From DATEDA01 sp963754305 (GTDB lineage Bacteria > Pseudomonadota > Gammaproteobacteria > Burkholderiales > SG8-39): a DNA stretch of 64,000 bases. The stretch lies in contig CAVWFR010000040.1 in assembly GCA_963754305.1 (NCBI GenBank), forward strand, positions 1-64,000, written 5' to 3'. The translations under genes and the position numbers were made by a program. Under the pieces are notes generated by a model, which ran no database searches, was not told where the DNA came from, and saw nothing but the letters and a program-made list of their open reading frames with translations. Shown one piece after another: positions 38,981-48,217 of this stretch. Position 1 is the stretch's first letter; each line of letters opens with the position of its first letter.

Positions 38981-39967
38981 ATGGTGCCCGTAATCGACGT
39001 CCACACCCACATGCTCAGCCACGAATGGGTCAAGCTCCTCGAGAGCCACGGCGGACCGCGCTACACGCTCGCCGAGGTACGGGGCGGCTTGCGCGCGATT
39101 CATCTCGACGGCGCGCCGTTCATGACCCCCGTGCCGGGCATGTTCGACTGGGACCTGCGCGTGACGAACATGAGCAAAGCGCGCGTGGACATCGCCGTCG
39201 TCTCGCTCACGTGCCCGAACGTCTTCTGGGGCAGCGCCGAGACCAGCCTCAAGGCGGCGCGCCAAATGAACGACGAGTTCGCGAAGGCGCAGACCGCCCA
39301 TCCCGAGCGTATCCGCTGGTTCTGCTCGCTCCCGTGGCAGCACGCCGGGCTCGCGGTCGAGGAGCTCAAACGCGCCACGGCGGCCGGCGCGATCGGCGTG
39401 ATGGTGCTCGCGAACATCGGCGGCAAGCCGCTTACCGATCCGGCGTTCGAGCCGGTGTGGCGCGCGATCGACGCGAAAGGCCTGCCGGTGCTGGTCCATC
39501 CGTCCGCGCCGCCGGGCGTCGGCGAGATGGCCATGCACGAGTTCCAGCTCACCGCGCCGATCGGCTTTACCTTCGACACCTCGCTCGCCGTCTCGCGCTG
39601 CATCCTCGACGGTTTCTTCGACCGCTTCCCGAACCTGAAGCTGATCGCGTCGCACGGCGCGGGCGCGCTGCCCTATCTCATCGGGCGGCTCGACATCTGC
39701 TGGGACAACATCCCCGCCACCCGCGCGAAGACGGGGGAGCGGCCGTCGAACTACATGCGCCGCATCTACGCCGACACCGTGGTATTCGCGCAGGACGCGC
39801 TCGAGATGTGCATCCGCGTCTGCGGTACGGACAACGTGCTCTACGGCTCGGATTACCCGCACACCATCGGCGACATGGCGGGCTGCCTCGCGCGGGTCGA
39901 TCGTCTGGCGGGCGACGTGCGGGACAAGGTGCGCGGGCTCAACGCCCGGCGGATCTTCGGGCTGTGA
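38981..39967 (+). CDS. Metal-dependent amidohydrolase (ACMSD-like, amidohydrolase_2)
   Basis: A 328-residue TIM-barrel enzyme related to 2-amino-3-carboxymuconate 6-semialdehyde decarboxylase and other non-oxidative decarboxylases or hydrolases. The metal-binding motif is DVHTHML at the N-terminus. Later ligands or catalytic residues are in VLVHPSAPP, IASHGAGALPYLIGRLD and LYGSDYPHTIG. GGAGAAG lies 5 bases before ATG 38981. It is downstream of the Bug receptor. The natural substrate cannot be read from the sequence. Confidence 0.82.
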   Translation: MVPVIDVHTHMLSHEWVKLLESHGGPRYTLAEVRGGLRAIHLDGAPFMTPVPGMFDWDLRVTNMSKARVDIAVVSLTCPNVFWGSAETSLKAARQMNDEFAKAQTAHPERIRWFCSLPWQHAGLAVEELKRATAAGAIGVMVLANIGGKPLTDPAFEPVWRAIDAKGLPVLVHPSAPPGVGEMAMHEFQLTAPIGFTFDTSLAVSRCILDGFFDRFPNLKLIASHGAGALPYLIGRLDICWDNIPATRAKTGERPSNYMRRIYADTVVFAQDALEMCIRVCGTDNVLYGSDYPHTIGDMAGCLARVDRLAGDVRDKVRGLNARRIFGL

Positions 39968-39998
39968 ACTTCGCGGGGAACTGGCTATCCTAAGGGCC

Positions 39999-40367
39999 GT
40001 GCTCCGACTGACCCGCTTCCGGAAGCGCTTGACCGCGATCGCCTCGATCGCGTCGCTTGCGTTCGCGCAAGCGGTGGTGGCGATGCATGCTTGCATGCTG
40101 GCCGCCCCTGCCGCCGCGGCGGTGGAGATGCCCTGCCACGACGCGCCCCCGGCCCCGGACGCGCTTTGCAAAGCGCACTGCCAGGCGGACGAGCAGACGG
40201 TCGACCAGGCCAAGCCGCTCGCCGCCGCGGACGTGGCGCAGCCGCTCGTTGCGGTGATCGCATTCGAGGTCGGCGCGCCCGCGCCCCGGGCAGTCCGCGC
40301 AGAGCCCGTGCTCGCGCACGCCTCGTCCCCGCCGCTTCCCATCCTGTACCGCCGCCTCCGCAACTAG
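39999..40367 (+). CDS. Small exported Cys/His protein upstream of cusCBA; possible metal-sensing leader ORF
   Basis: A 122-residue protein starting at GTG 39999. It has a hydrophobic signal (LTAIASIASLAFAQAVVAMHACML) and a Cys/His motif MPCH...LCKAHCQADEQ near residues 44-64. No enzyme fold is seen. Short proteins with a CxxHCQ-type motif are often found just upstream of copper-efflux operons. A stem-loop begins 8 bases after the stop and tolC follows at 40436. It is one of four such genes in the window. It could be a periplasmic copper-binding protein or a regulatory upstream ORF of the CruR/CopL kind. Confidence 0.6.
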   Translation: MLRLTRFRKRLTAIASIASLAFAQAVVAMHACMLAAPAAAAVEMPCHDAPPAPDALCKAHCQADEQTVDQAKPLAAADVAQPLVAVIAFEVGAPAPRAVRAEPVLAHASSPPLPILYRRLRN

Positions 40368-40375
40368 CCTCCGCA

Positions 40376-40418
40376 AGAATCCCGGCCGCGCTCCTTTCGC
40401 GGCCGCATCGAGGATTCT
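40376..40418 (+). promoter_or_regulatory. Nested stem-loop before the cusC-like gene
   Basis: An inner perfect 8-base stem CGGCCGCG / CGCGGCCG with a CTCCTTT loop is enclosed by outer arms AGAATCC / GGATTCT. It fills the space between the small ORF and the cusC-like ribosome-binding site, a position suited to attenuation of the downstream operon. Confidence 0.55.
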
Positions 40419-40435
40419 CTTCACGCGGAGGTTTC

Positions 40436-41704
40436 ATGTCGTCTTTCGTTCGTCTTCGCACCCGCGCGTTCGCCGCGGGCGCGCTCCTCGCCGCCTCATC
40501 GGCGGCGTTCGCGCAGACCGGTGCGCTCTCGCTCGTCGAAGCGGTCCGGATCGCCGAAACGCGCTCGGCCAGGGTCGCCGCGCAGTCGGCGAGCGTCAAC
40601 GCCGCCGGCGAGCTCGCAGCGCGCGCCGCCGAGCTGCCGGATCCCAAGCTCGTGCTCGGCATCGAGAACCTGCCGGTCAGCGGCACCGAGGCCTGGCGCA
40701 CCGACCAGGATTCGATGACGATGAAGCGGATCGGCATCGAACAGGGCTTTCCGAACCCCGGCAAGCGCCGCGCGCTGGGCGCTCGCGCACAAGCTGAAGA
40801 GCGGTTCGAAGCGGCCGGGCTCGCCGCCAGCCGGCTCCAGGTCCGCCGCGACGTGACGACCGCCTGGTTCGATCTCTACTACGCGCACGAGGAGCACGCC
40901 GCTCTCGTCGCCCTCGTGCGCGAGACCGAGCTCGAGGCGGAGACGGCGACCGCCGCGGTCGCCGGCGGGCGACTCGGGCCGGCGGAGGCCCTCGCCGCCC
41001 GCGCCGCGATCGAGCAGGCGATGGACCGGCTGGCAATGCACGAACGCGCGATCGAGCGCGCGCGGATCGCGCTTGCGCAGCTCGTGGGCGAGGCTGCGGC
41101 GCGCCCGCTCGGCACCGCGCCGAATACGGCCGAGCTGCCGTTGCCGCCGCATCAGCTCCTCGCCCGGATCGGCTCGCATCCGACGGTGCAGGTGAGCGAG
41201 CGGCAGGCGTCGCTCGCGCAGGCTGATCTCTCGCTCGCCGGCAGCACCAAGACGCCCGACTGGTCGCTCATCGTGTCGTACGGCCAGCGCAGCCCCGCAT
41301 TCTCGAACATGGTCAGCGTCCTCGTCGCGATCGACCTGCCGATCGCCGCGGAGCGCCGGCAGGATCGCGACATCGCGGCGAAGCGGGCGCTCGTCGAGCG
41401 TGCGCGCAATACCGCCGAGGACATGCGGCGCGCGGCCGAGGCCGAGGCGCGCGGCTTCGTCGCCGACTGGGAGACCGCCGCCGCCCGCGTCGCGCGCTAC
41501 GGCCGGACGATCCTGCCGCTCGCGCGCGAACGCGTCGAGCTCGCACTCGCCGGCTATCGCGGTGGCCGCGGCACGTTGACCGGCGTGCTCGAAGCGCGCC
41601 GCGCCGAGGCCGAGGCGCGGATGAGCCTCGCGCAGGCGCTCGCCGAGCGGGCGCGAGCCTGGTCTGCGATCAACTACCTGCTGCTCGAGGAGGGCAAGTC
41701 GTGA
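40436..41704 (+). CDS. cusC: Outer-membrane efflux channel, CusC/TolC family
   Basis: A 422-residue outer-membrane protein with a Sec signal (AFAAGALLAASSAAFAQ) and the long helical repeats of the OEP family (ELAARAAELPDPKLVLGIENLP; GLGRxx-like second repeat near SLAQADLSLAGSTKTPDWSLIV). It forms the exit duct of the Cus efflux pump. GCGGAGG precedes ATG 40436. Its TGA overlaps the cusB GTG by 3 bases, so the genes are coupled. It lacks a lipobox, unlike E. coli CusC. Confidence 0.85.
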   Translation: MSSFVRLRTRAFAAGALLAASSAAFAQTGALSLVEAVRIAETRSARVAAQSASVNAAGELAARAAELPDPKLVLGIENLPVSGTEAWRTDQDSMTMKRIGIEQGFPNPGKRRALGARAQAEERFEAAGLAASRLQVRRDVTTAWFDLYYAHEEHAALVALVRETELEAETATAAVAGGRLGPAEALAARAAIEQAMDRLAMHERAIERARIALAQLVGEAAARPLGTAPNTAELPLPPHQLLARIGSHPTVQVSERQASLAQADLSLAGSTKTPDWSLIVSYGQRSPAFSNMVSVLVAIDLPIAAERRQDRDIAAKRALVERARNTAEDMRRAAEAEARGFVADWETAAARVARYGRTILPLARERVELALAGYRGGRGTLTGVLEARRAEAEARMSLAQALAERARAWSAINYLLLEEGKS

Positions 41705-43179
41705 GCCGCGTTCTGTGCGCCGCCCTGGCGATTGCCGTGCTCGGCCTCGTCGCCGCCGGCGGCTACTGGTTCGGAAGCTCGCGCTCCCACACGCCGTCGC
41801 CGGGATCGCCGGCCGCCGCGCCGCAGCCCGACCGCAAGGTGCTGTACTGGTACGACCCGATGTTCCCGCAACAGAAGTTCGAGAAGCCCGGCAAGTCGCC
41901 CTTCATGGACATGATGCTGGTGCCGAAGTACGGCGACGAGGGCAGTGAGGAAGGGACGGTCAGCATCAGCCCGAGAGTCGTGCAGAACCTCGGCGTCCGC
42001 ACCGCCGAGGCCAGGCCGGGATCGCTCGCATCCAGGCTCACCGCGGTCGGCAACGTCGACTGGAACGAGCGCTCCGTCGCCCTCGTCCAGCCGCGGACGA
42101 ACGGCTTCATCGAGCGGCTCTACGTGCGCGCGCCGCTCGACCCGGTGCGCGCCGGGGATCCGCTCGTGGAGATCCTGTTTCCAGAGTGGGCGGGCGCGCA
42201 AGCCGAGTACCTCGCGGTGCGGCGCCTCACCGGGTCCGACGTGGAACCGCTCCAGCGCGCCGCGCGCGAGCGGCTCTTGCTCCTCGGCATGACGGAAGAG
42301 CAGGTCGCGGCCGTCGAGCGCGACGGCAAAGCGCAGGCGCGCGTGACGCTCCGCGCACCGGTATCCGGCATCGTCGCGGAACTGGGCGCACGCGAGGGGA
42401 TGACCGTGACCGCCGGCACGACGCTCTTCCGCATCGCGGCCCTGAGCACCGTGTGGGTGGTCGCCGAGGTCCCGGAGGCGCAAGCCGGGATGCTCGTCCC
42501 CGGCGAGCGCGCCGAGGCGCGGGTGCCGGCATATCCCGACGACGTGTTCACCGGACGGGTGAGCGCGATCCTCCCGGACGTCAACACGGTCACGCGCACG
42601 GTGCGTGCACGCATCGAGGTGGCGAACCCGGCGGGCAAGCTGAAGCCCGGGATGTACGCGACGGTCACGCTCGGCGGACGCGACCGGGCCGCGCTCCTCG
42701 TTCCGGCCGAAGCGGTGATCCGCACCGGCGAGCGCGACGTCGTCATCCTCGCCGCGGGCGAGGGCAGGTTCCGCGCGATCGACGTCGAGGTGGGCATGGA
42801 GTCCGGCGCCGATGCCGAAATTCGCAAGGGGCTGAATGCCGGCGATAGGGTAGTCGTTTCCGGACAGTTCCTGATCGATTCCGAGGCCAGCCTGCGCACG
42901 ACGCTCGCGCGGCTAGAAAACACCGGCGCCGAAGCGTCCGGGCCGGTCCACAAGGCCGAGGGCGTGCTCGTGAGCGGCGACGATAAGTCTCTGCTCATCC
43001 AGCACGGGCCGGTCCCGAGCGCGCAGATGGGGGCGATGACGATGGAGTTCGCCGCGCCGAAGTCGGGGCTGCCGGCGGGTGTGAAGGCGGGCGATCGCAT
43101 CCGCTTCGACTTCACGATGAAGGACGGCGAGTTCCAGGCGACCAGGGTTGAGCCGCTGAGTCGGGCGGGAAAACCATGA
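41701..43179 (+). CDS. cusB: CusB-type periplasmic adaptor with C-terminal CusF domain
   Basis: A 492-residue membrane-fusion protein. An N-terminal helix (LCAALAIAVLGLVAAGGYWFG) is followed by a heavy-metal-binding segment with YWYDPMFPQQKFEKPGKSPF and the Met cluster FMDMM that matches the CusB copper site. Barrel-sandwich, alpha-hairpin and beta-barrel domains follow. Residues about 415-485 form a fused CusF-like domain (LIQHGPVPSAQMGAMTMEF). The CusF Trp position is Met here. The fused domain should hand Cu(I)/Ag(I) directly to CusA. The start codon is GTG and the stop overlaps the cusA ATG. Confidence 0.88.
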   Translation: MSRVLCAALAIAVLGLVAAGGYWFGSSRSHTPSPGSPAAAPQPDRKVLYWYDPMFPQQKFEKPGKSPFMDMMLVPKYGDEGSEEGTVSISPRVVQNLGVRTAEARPGSLASRLTAVGNVDWNERSVALVQPRTNGFIERLYVRAPLDPVRAGDPLVEILFPEWAGAQAEYLAVRRLTGSDVEPLQRAARERLLLLGMTEEQVAAVERDGKAQARVTLRAPVSGIVAELGAREGMTVTAGTTLFRIAALSTVWVVAEVPEAQAGMLVPGERAEARVPAYPDDVFTGRVSAILPDVNTVTRTVRARIEVANPAGKLKPGMYATVTLGGRDRAALLVPAEAVIRTGERDVVILAAGEGRFRAIDVEVGMESGADAEIRKGLNAGDRVVVSGQFLIDSEASLRTTLARLENTGAEASGPVHKAEGVLVSGDDKSLLIQHGPVPSAQMGAMTMEFAAPKSGLPAGVKAGDRIRFDFTMKDGEFQATRVEPLSRAGKP

Positions 43180-46100
43180 TCGAACAGACGATCCGCTGGT
43201 CGATTGCGAACCGCTTCCTGGTTCTCATGACGACCGTGATCGTTGCGGCCTGGGGCGTCTACGCGGCGCTGAAGACGCCGCTCGACGCGATCCCCGATCT
43301 CTCCGACGTGCAGGTGATCATCCGCACGCCGTTCCCCGGCCAGGCGCCGCGCATCGTCGAGGACCAGGTCACCTATCCGCTCACGACGACGATGCTCTCG
43401 GTGCCCGGCGCGAAAACGGTGCGCGGCTACTCGTTCTTCGGCGACTCGTTCGTCTACATCCTGTTCGAGGACGGCACCGACCCGTACTGGGCGCGCTCGC
43501 GCGTCCTCGAGTATCTCAACCAGGTGCAGTCGCGGCTGCCGGCGCAGGCGAAGCCGGCGCTGGGACCCGACGCAACCGGGGTCGGCTGGATCTACCAGTA
43601 CGCACTCGTCGACCGCTCGGGCCGGCACGATCTCGGCGAGCTGCGCGCAATCCAGGACTGGTTCCTGAAGTTCGAGCTGAAAGCGCTGCCGAACGTCGCG
43701 GAGGTGGCGTCGATCGGCGGCATGGTGCGGCAATATCAGATCGTCCTCGACCCGGATCGTCTCCGCGCCTACGGCATCCCCCATTCGAAGGTGATCGCCG
43801 CGATCCAGGGCGCGAACCGCGAGGCGGGTGGCTCGATCGTCGAGCTCGCGGAGGCCGAGTACATGGTGCGCGCGAGCGGCTATCTGAAGACGCTCGACGA
43901 TTTCCGCGGGATCCCGCTCGTCACCGGGAAGGGCGGGGTGCCGGTCACCCTCAATGAAGTGGCGCGGGTGCAGGTCGGCCCCGAGATGCGGCGCGGCATC
44001 GCCGAGCTCGACGGCGAGGGCGAAGTCGCCGGCGGCGTGATCGTGATGCGCGCCGGCAAGAATGCGCTCGACACGATAAGTGCGGTGAAGGCGAAGCTCG
44101 ACGAGCTGGCGAAGAGCCTCCCGCCCGGCGTCGAGATCGTCGCGACCTACGATCGCTCCGGCCTGATCGAGCGTGCGGTGCGGCACCTGCGCGACAAGCT
44201 CGTCGAGGAGTTTGTCGTCGTCGCGCTCGTCTGCGCCGTCTTCCTTCTCCATCTGCGCTCGGCGTTGGTTGCGATCGTGACGCTGCCGCTCGGCGTGCTC
44301 GTCGCGTTCATCGTCATGCACTACCAGGGCGTGAACGCCAACATCATGTCGCTCGGGGGCATCGCGATCGCGATCGGCGCGATGGTCGACGCGGCGGTGG
44401 TGATGATCGAGAACGCGCACAAGAAACTCGAGCAGTGGCAGCATGCGCACCCCGGCCTGCGCATCGAAACCGAGGAGCGCTGGCGCGTGATCGGCGACGC
44501 CGCCGTGGAGGTGGGGCCGGCGCTCTTCTTCTCGCTCGTCATCATCACGCTCTCGTTCGTGCCGGTGTTCGCGCTGGAAGCACAGGAGGGACGCTTGTTC
44601 GCGCCGCTCGCCTACACCAAGACCTACGCGATGGCCGCATCGGCCGGGCTCGCGGTCACCCTTATCCCGGTGCTGATGGGCTATCTCCTCCGCGGGCGGA
44701 TTCCCGCGGAGCGCGCGAATCCGCTCAGTCGCTGCCTGATCGCGGTCTACCGGCCGCTGCTCGCGCGCGCGCTGTGCTGGCCGAAAGCGACGCTGCTCGT
44801 CGCGGCGCTCGTGCTCGCCGCGACTTACGTGCCGATCTCGGGGCTCGGCGGCGAGTTCCTGCCGCCGCTCTACGAGGGCGACCTGCTCTACATGCCCTCG
44901 GCGCTGCCCGGCATCTCGCCGTCGAAGGCGGCGGAGCTCTTGCAGCAGACCGATCGCCTCATCGCCACCGTCCCCGAAGTGAAGCGCGTGTTCGGCAAGG
45001 TCGGGCGCGCCGACAGCGCAACCGACCCGGCGCCGCTCGAGATGCTGGAGACCACGGTCCAGCTCAAGCCGCGCGACGAATGGCGGCCCGGCATGACGCC
45101 GGAGAAGCTGGTCGAGGAGCTCGACCGTCTCGTCCGGCTGCCCGGCCTGGCGAACATCTGGGTGCCCCCGATCCGCAACCGCATCGACATGCTCGCGACC
45201 GGCATCAAGAGCCCGCTCGGGATCAAGGTGTCGGGCAACGACCTCGCCGAGATCGACCGCGCCGCGGCCGAGATCGAGCGCGTGGTGAAGAACGTTCGCG
45301 GCGTTACATCGGCGCTCGCCGAGAGAGTCACCGGCGGGCGCTATATCGACGTGCGGATCGACCGCGCGGCCGCCGCGCGCTACGGCCTCAACATCGCCGA
45401 CGTGCAGTCGCTCGTGTCGGCGGCGGTCGGCGGCGAGAACATCGGCGAGACGATCGAGGGGCGGCGACGCTTTCCGATCAACGTGCGCTATCCGCGCGAG
45501 CTGCGCGACTCGCTCGGGAAGCTCCGAACGCTCCCGATCGTCACCGACGCCGGCGCGCAGATCCCGCTCTCGGCGGTGGCGGCGATCGCGATCAGCGACG
45601 GGCCGCCGCTCCTTCGGAGCGAGAACGCGCGGCTCTCCGGGTGGATCTATGTCGACATTCGCGGGCGCGATCTCGTGTCGGTGGTGCGCGATGCGCAAGC
45701 CGCGGTCGCGGCCGGCGTGAAACTGCCGCCGGGCGTCTCGCTGCAATGGTCGGGGCAGTTCGAGTTCCTCGAGCGCGCGGTGAAGCGACTCGAAGTCGTG
45801 ATCCCGTTCACGCTGGCGATCGTGTTCGTGCTGCTCTACCTCGCATTCCGGCGCTTCGACGAAGCGGCGCTGCTGATGGCCACGCTGCCGTTCGCGGTCG
45901 TCGGCGGGTTCTGGTACGTGTGGGCGCTCGGCCACAACCTCTCGGTCGCGAGCGCGATCGGGTTCATCGCGCTCGCCGGCGTCGCCGCCGAGTTCGGCGT
46001 GGTGATGCTGATCTACATCAAGCAGGCGCTCGCGCGCCGGCTCGAGGCGGGCGCGCCGGCGGACGAGGCGACGCTCCTGGAGGCGATCGACGAGGGCGCG

Positions 46101-46364
46101 GTGCAGCGCGTCCGGCCGAAGGCGATGACGGTGGCGGTGATCCTCGCCGGCCTTGCGCCGATCATGTGGTCGCAGGGCACAGGCGCCGAGGTGATGCAGC
46201 GGATCGCGGCGCCGATGATCGGCGGGATGATCACGGCGCCGCTGCTGTCGATGCTGGTGATACCGGCGGCGTACTACCTCATGCGTCGAGCGGGGGAGGG
46301 AGGCATCGACCGCGCTAGTCGGCCTGATCTCCCGCCAGCGGGTCGGGCCCGACGTAGACGTTGA
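43176..46364 (+). CDS. cusA: Cu(I)/Ag(I) efflux RND transporter CusA
   Basis: A 1062-residue HME-RND pump that moves Cu(I)/Ag(I) from cytoplasm or periplasm to the outside using the proton gradient. The proton-relay helix is GGIAIAIGAMVDAAVVMIENAHK. The three-methionine metal site of E. coli CusA is fully conserved, and even the numbering matches: Met573 in LLYMPSALPG, Met623 in LEMLETTVQL and Met672 in RIDMLATGIKSP. These residues separate Cu/Ag pumps from the Zn/Co/Cd CzcA type. It overlaps cusB by 4 bases. Its 3' end overlaps the oppositely directed CzcE-like gene by 50 bases. Confidence 0.95.
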   Translation: MIEQTIRWSIANRFLVLMTTVIVAAWGVYAALKTPLDAIPDLSDVQVIIRTPFPGQAPRIVEDQVTYPLTTTMLSVPGAKTVRGYSFFGDSFVYILFEDGTDPYWARSRVLEYLNQVQSRLPAQAKPALGPDATGVGWIYQYALVDRSGRHDLGELRAIQDWFLKFELKALPNVAEVASIGGMVRQYQIVLDPDRLRAYGIPHSKVIAAIQGANREAGGSIVELAEAEYMVRASGYLKTLDDFRGIPLVTGKGGVPVTLNEVARVQVGPEMRRGIAELDGEGEVAGGVIVMRAGKNALDTISAVKAKLDELAKSLPPGVEIVATYDRSGLIERAVRHLRDKLVEEFVVVALVCAVFLLHLRSALVAIVTLPLGVLVAFIVMHYQGVNANIMSLGGIAIAIGAMVDAAVVMIENAHKKLEQWQHAHPGLRIETEERWRVIGDAAVEVGPALFFSLVIITLSFVPVFALEAQEGRLFAPLAYTKTYAMAASAGLAVTLIPVLMGYLLRGRIPAERANPLSRCLIAVYRPLLARALCWPKATLLVAALVLAATYVPISGLGGEFLPPLYEGDLLYMPSALPGISPSKAAELLQQTDRLIATVPEVKRVFGKVGRADSATDPAPLEMLETTVQLKPRDEWRPGMTPEKLVEELDRLVRLPGLANIWVPPIRNRIDMLATGIKSPLGIKVSGNDLAEIDRAAAEIERVVKNVRGVTSALAERVTGGRYIDVRIDRAAAARYGLNIADVQSLVSAAVGGENIGETIEGRRRFPINVRYPRELRDSLGKLRTLPIVTDAGAQIPLSAVAAIAISDGPPLLRSENARLSGWIYVDIRGRDLVSVVRDAQAAVAAGVKLPPGVSLQWSGQFEFLERAVKRLEVVIPFTLAIVFVLLYLAFRRFDEAALLMATLPFAVVGGFWYVWALGHNLSVASAIGFIALAGVAAEFGVVMLIYIKQALARRLEAGAPADEATLLEAIDEGAVQRVRPKAMTVAVILAGLAPIMWSQGTGAEVMQRIAAPMIGGMITAPLLSMLVIPAAYYLMRRAGEGGIDRASRPDLPPAGRARRRR

Positions 46365-46677
46365 CCGGCTGCGCGACCACCCCCGGCGGCGCAATCTCGC
46401 TCAGCGGGATCACGCTGCGGGCGCCGTTGAATTGCCACGTGAACGCCTCGTCGCGTCCGGAGGCCGCGTGCACCACGAACTTGACGATCTGGTTCTCGTC
46501 CACGTTCACGAAGCGCGTCGAGGGGCCGATGTCGACGACTCTATCGACCCTGCCCTCCTTCACCGGACTGCCCAGCCAGTCCTGCGAGCTCGGGGACGCG
46601 GCGAGCGCGTCGGCGAAGTAGAGCGCGGAGGTGGCGAGCACCGCGGCGGCGGCGAGCGGACGCAGGACGTTTGTCAT
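46315..46677 (-). CDS. CzcE-like periplasmic heavy-metal-binding protein
   Basis: A 120-residue exported protein with a signal peptide (RPLAAAAVLATSALYFADALA). The mature domain (VDRVVDIGPSTRFVNVDENQIVKFVV...EIAPPGVVAQPVNVYVGPDP) matches the CzcE family, copper-binding periplasmic proteins known from Cupriavidus. It converges with cusA. Its upstream region carries the 46779-46796 inverted repeat shared with the cusR promoter. It should buffer or sense copper in the periplasm, and the match is by pattern rather than by a measured alignment. Confidence 0.72.
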   Translation of the reverse strand: MTNVLRPLAAAAVLATSALYFADALAASPSSQDWLGSPVKEGRVDRVVDIGPSTRFVNVDENQIVKFVVHAASGRDEAFTWQFNGARSVIPLSEIAPPGVVAQPVNVYVGPDPLAGDQAD

Positions 46678-46778
46678 GAGCGATCTCCTGTCGAAGTAGG
46701 GAAGTTGGGGCTTGCTGCCGGTGAACCGACAGTGCGGGCGATCTTGCGCGACCGCCGCGGACGCGACGGTGACTGGCC

Positions 46779-46796
46779 GATTACGATTCCGTAATC
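46779..46796. promoter_or_regulatory. Candidate CusR box upstream of the czcE-like gene
   Basis: GATTAC-GATTCC-GTAATC, an inverted repeat with 6-base arms and a 6-base spacer, lies 102 bases upstream of the CzcE-like start and overlaps the 3' end of cusS. Its 16-base core differs from the cusR-upstream box at 48914-48931 at only two spacer positions. Confidence 0.7.
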
Positions 46797-48217
46797 GCCC
46801 CGCGCGGGAAGAGCATGCGGAAGGTCGTCAGCGCGCCGGGCTCGCTCCGCGCCTCGATGCCGCCGCCGTGCAGCTCGACGATCGATTTCACGATCGCGAG
46901 CCCGAGGCCGGAGCCCCTGGAAGAGTCGGGCCGCGAGGCATCGGCGCGGAAGAACCGGTCGAACACCCGCGGCAGGAGTTGCGGCGGGATGCCCGGCCCG
47001 GGGTTCGAGACCGCCACCTCGGCGGCGCCGTCGCTCGCCGCGCCGAGCGCGACCGTGATCTCGCTGCCCGGCGGGCTGTGCGCGATCGCGTTCGAGACCA
47101 GGTTCGCGATCGCGCGGCGGAAGAGCGTCGCATCGGCGCGGAGCCGGAGGTCGCCGACGCGGCGGATGCCGACGCCGGCTTCCGACGCGAGACTTTCGTA
47201 ATACTCGATCAGCCGATCCACCTCGGCGCCGGCATCGACCGGCCGCAGATCCAGGGACGCCTGCACGTCGTCGCTGCGAGCGAGGAAGAGCATCCCTTCG
47301 ATCATCCGGTTGATGCGCTCGAGCTCCTCGACGTTCGAGGCGAGCACCGCCTCGTATTCCGCCGCGCTGCGCGGGCGGTGCAGCGCGACCTGGGCCTCGC
47401 CGAGGAGATTGCCGATGGGCGTGCGGAGATCGTGGGCGAGATCGGCGGAGAACCGGGACAGCCGGCGGAACGAGTCTTCCAGCCGCTGCAGCGTGCGGTT
47501 GAACGCGCCGGCCAGCTCCCGCAACTCGGCCGGCACGCCATCGGCCGGCAGCCGCTCGTCGAGGCGGCTCGCGGAGATGGTGCCGGCGCGCCGCGCGAGC
47601 GAACGGAGCGGCGCGAGCCCCGTGCGCGCGACTAGCGCGCCGAGCAGCCCCGCCGCGAGCGCTGCGATCGCCACCGCGATGAGGATCCGCTCGCGGTAGC
47701 GCTGCACGATCTCCGCGCGGTGCGTGACGTCGAGCGCGATCACCACGTTCACCGGCGTCTGCGCGGCGTCGCCAAGCCGGGTCCACTCCGACAGCACGCG
47801 CAGCCGGCGCCCGTCGCGCGCGGCGATCTGAGTGCGCTCGCCCCGGAATTCGGGGACGGCTTCGGCCGGTCCGGCGATCGCGAGCGCCGCGCCCGCCCCG
47901 GCGCCGGTCGACGCGATGAGCCGCCCGTCCGCTTCCCGCAGCGCGAGCGACAGGAGCTCGTTGCCGTCGACCGCGTCCATGAACCGGTGCGGCTTGCCGC
48001 GCAGCTCCTCGAGCGAACGGGTGCGCTCGAGGTTTCGCCGCAGCAGCGGGAGCTTGCTCGCGAGCTCGCGCGCGTCATCGGCCGCGAGCTGCTCCGCGAG
48101 CGCATGGTCGAGGTAGAACCCGGTTCCGGCGAGCACGATCCCGGCCACCGCGACGAAGCCCGCGACGAGGCGCGCGCCGATCGACAGGCGGCCGATGCGC
48201 TCAGTCGCGCTCTTCAA
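46781..48217 (-). CDS. cusS: Sensor histidine kinase CusS-like
   Basis: A 478-residue inner-membrane kinase for periplasmic copper or silver. It has membrane helices near residues 14-34 and 175-195 with a periplasmic loop between, an HAMP domain (APLRSLARRAGTISASRLDERL), the H-box FSADLAHDLRTPIGNL and a HATPase domain with NLVSNAIAHSPPGSE and GSGLGLAIVKSIVELHGG. The product belongs to the IME/CusS heavy-metal kinase family. Its start overlaps the cusR end by 17 bases, so the pair is coupled. Confidence 0.88.
   Translation of the reverse strand: MKSATERIGRLSIGARLVAGFVAVAGIVLAGTGFYLDHALAEQLAADDARELASKLPLLRRNLERTRSLEELRGKPHRFMDAVDGNELLSLALREADGRLIASTGAGAGAALAIAGPAEAVPEFRGERTQIAARDGRRLRVLSEWTRLGDAAQTPVNVVIALDVTHRAEIVQRYRERILIAVAIAALAAGLLGALVARTGLAPLRSLARRAGTISASRLDERLPADGVPAELRELAGAFNRTLQRLEDSFRRLSRFSADLAHDLRTPIGNLLGEAQVALHRPRSAAEYEAVLASNVEELERINRMIEGMLFLARSDDVQASLDLRPVDAGAEVDRLIEYYESLASEAGVGIRRVGDLRLRADATLFRRAIANLVSNAIAHSPPGSEITVALGAASDGAAEVAVSNPGPGIPPQLLPRVFDRFFRADASRPDSSRGSGLGLAIVKSIVELHGGGIEARSEPGALTTFRMLFPRGAITES

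Noticed and set aside
38270..40363. Open frame of about 697 codons antisense to TctC, amidohydrolase and small ORF
   Set aside because: Crosses three good genes on the other strand and has no recognisable domain.
42120..46394. Open frame of about 1,424 codons antisense to cusB/cusA
   Set aside because: High GC opens long reverse frames opposite strongly coding DNA. The translation is Arg/Asp/His-rich, has no motif, and cusA on the other strand is intact with its metal site conserved.
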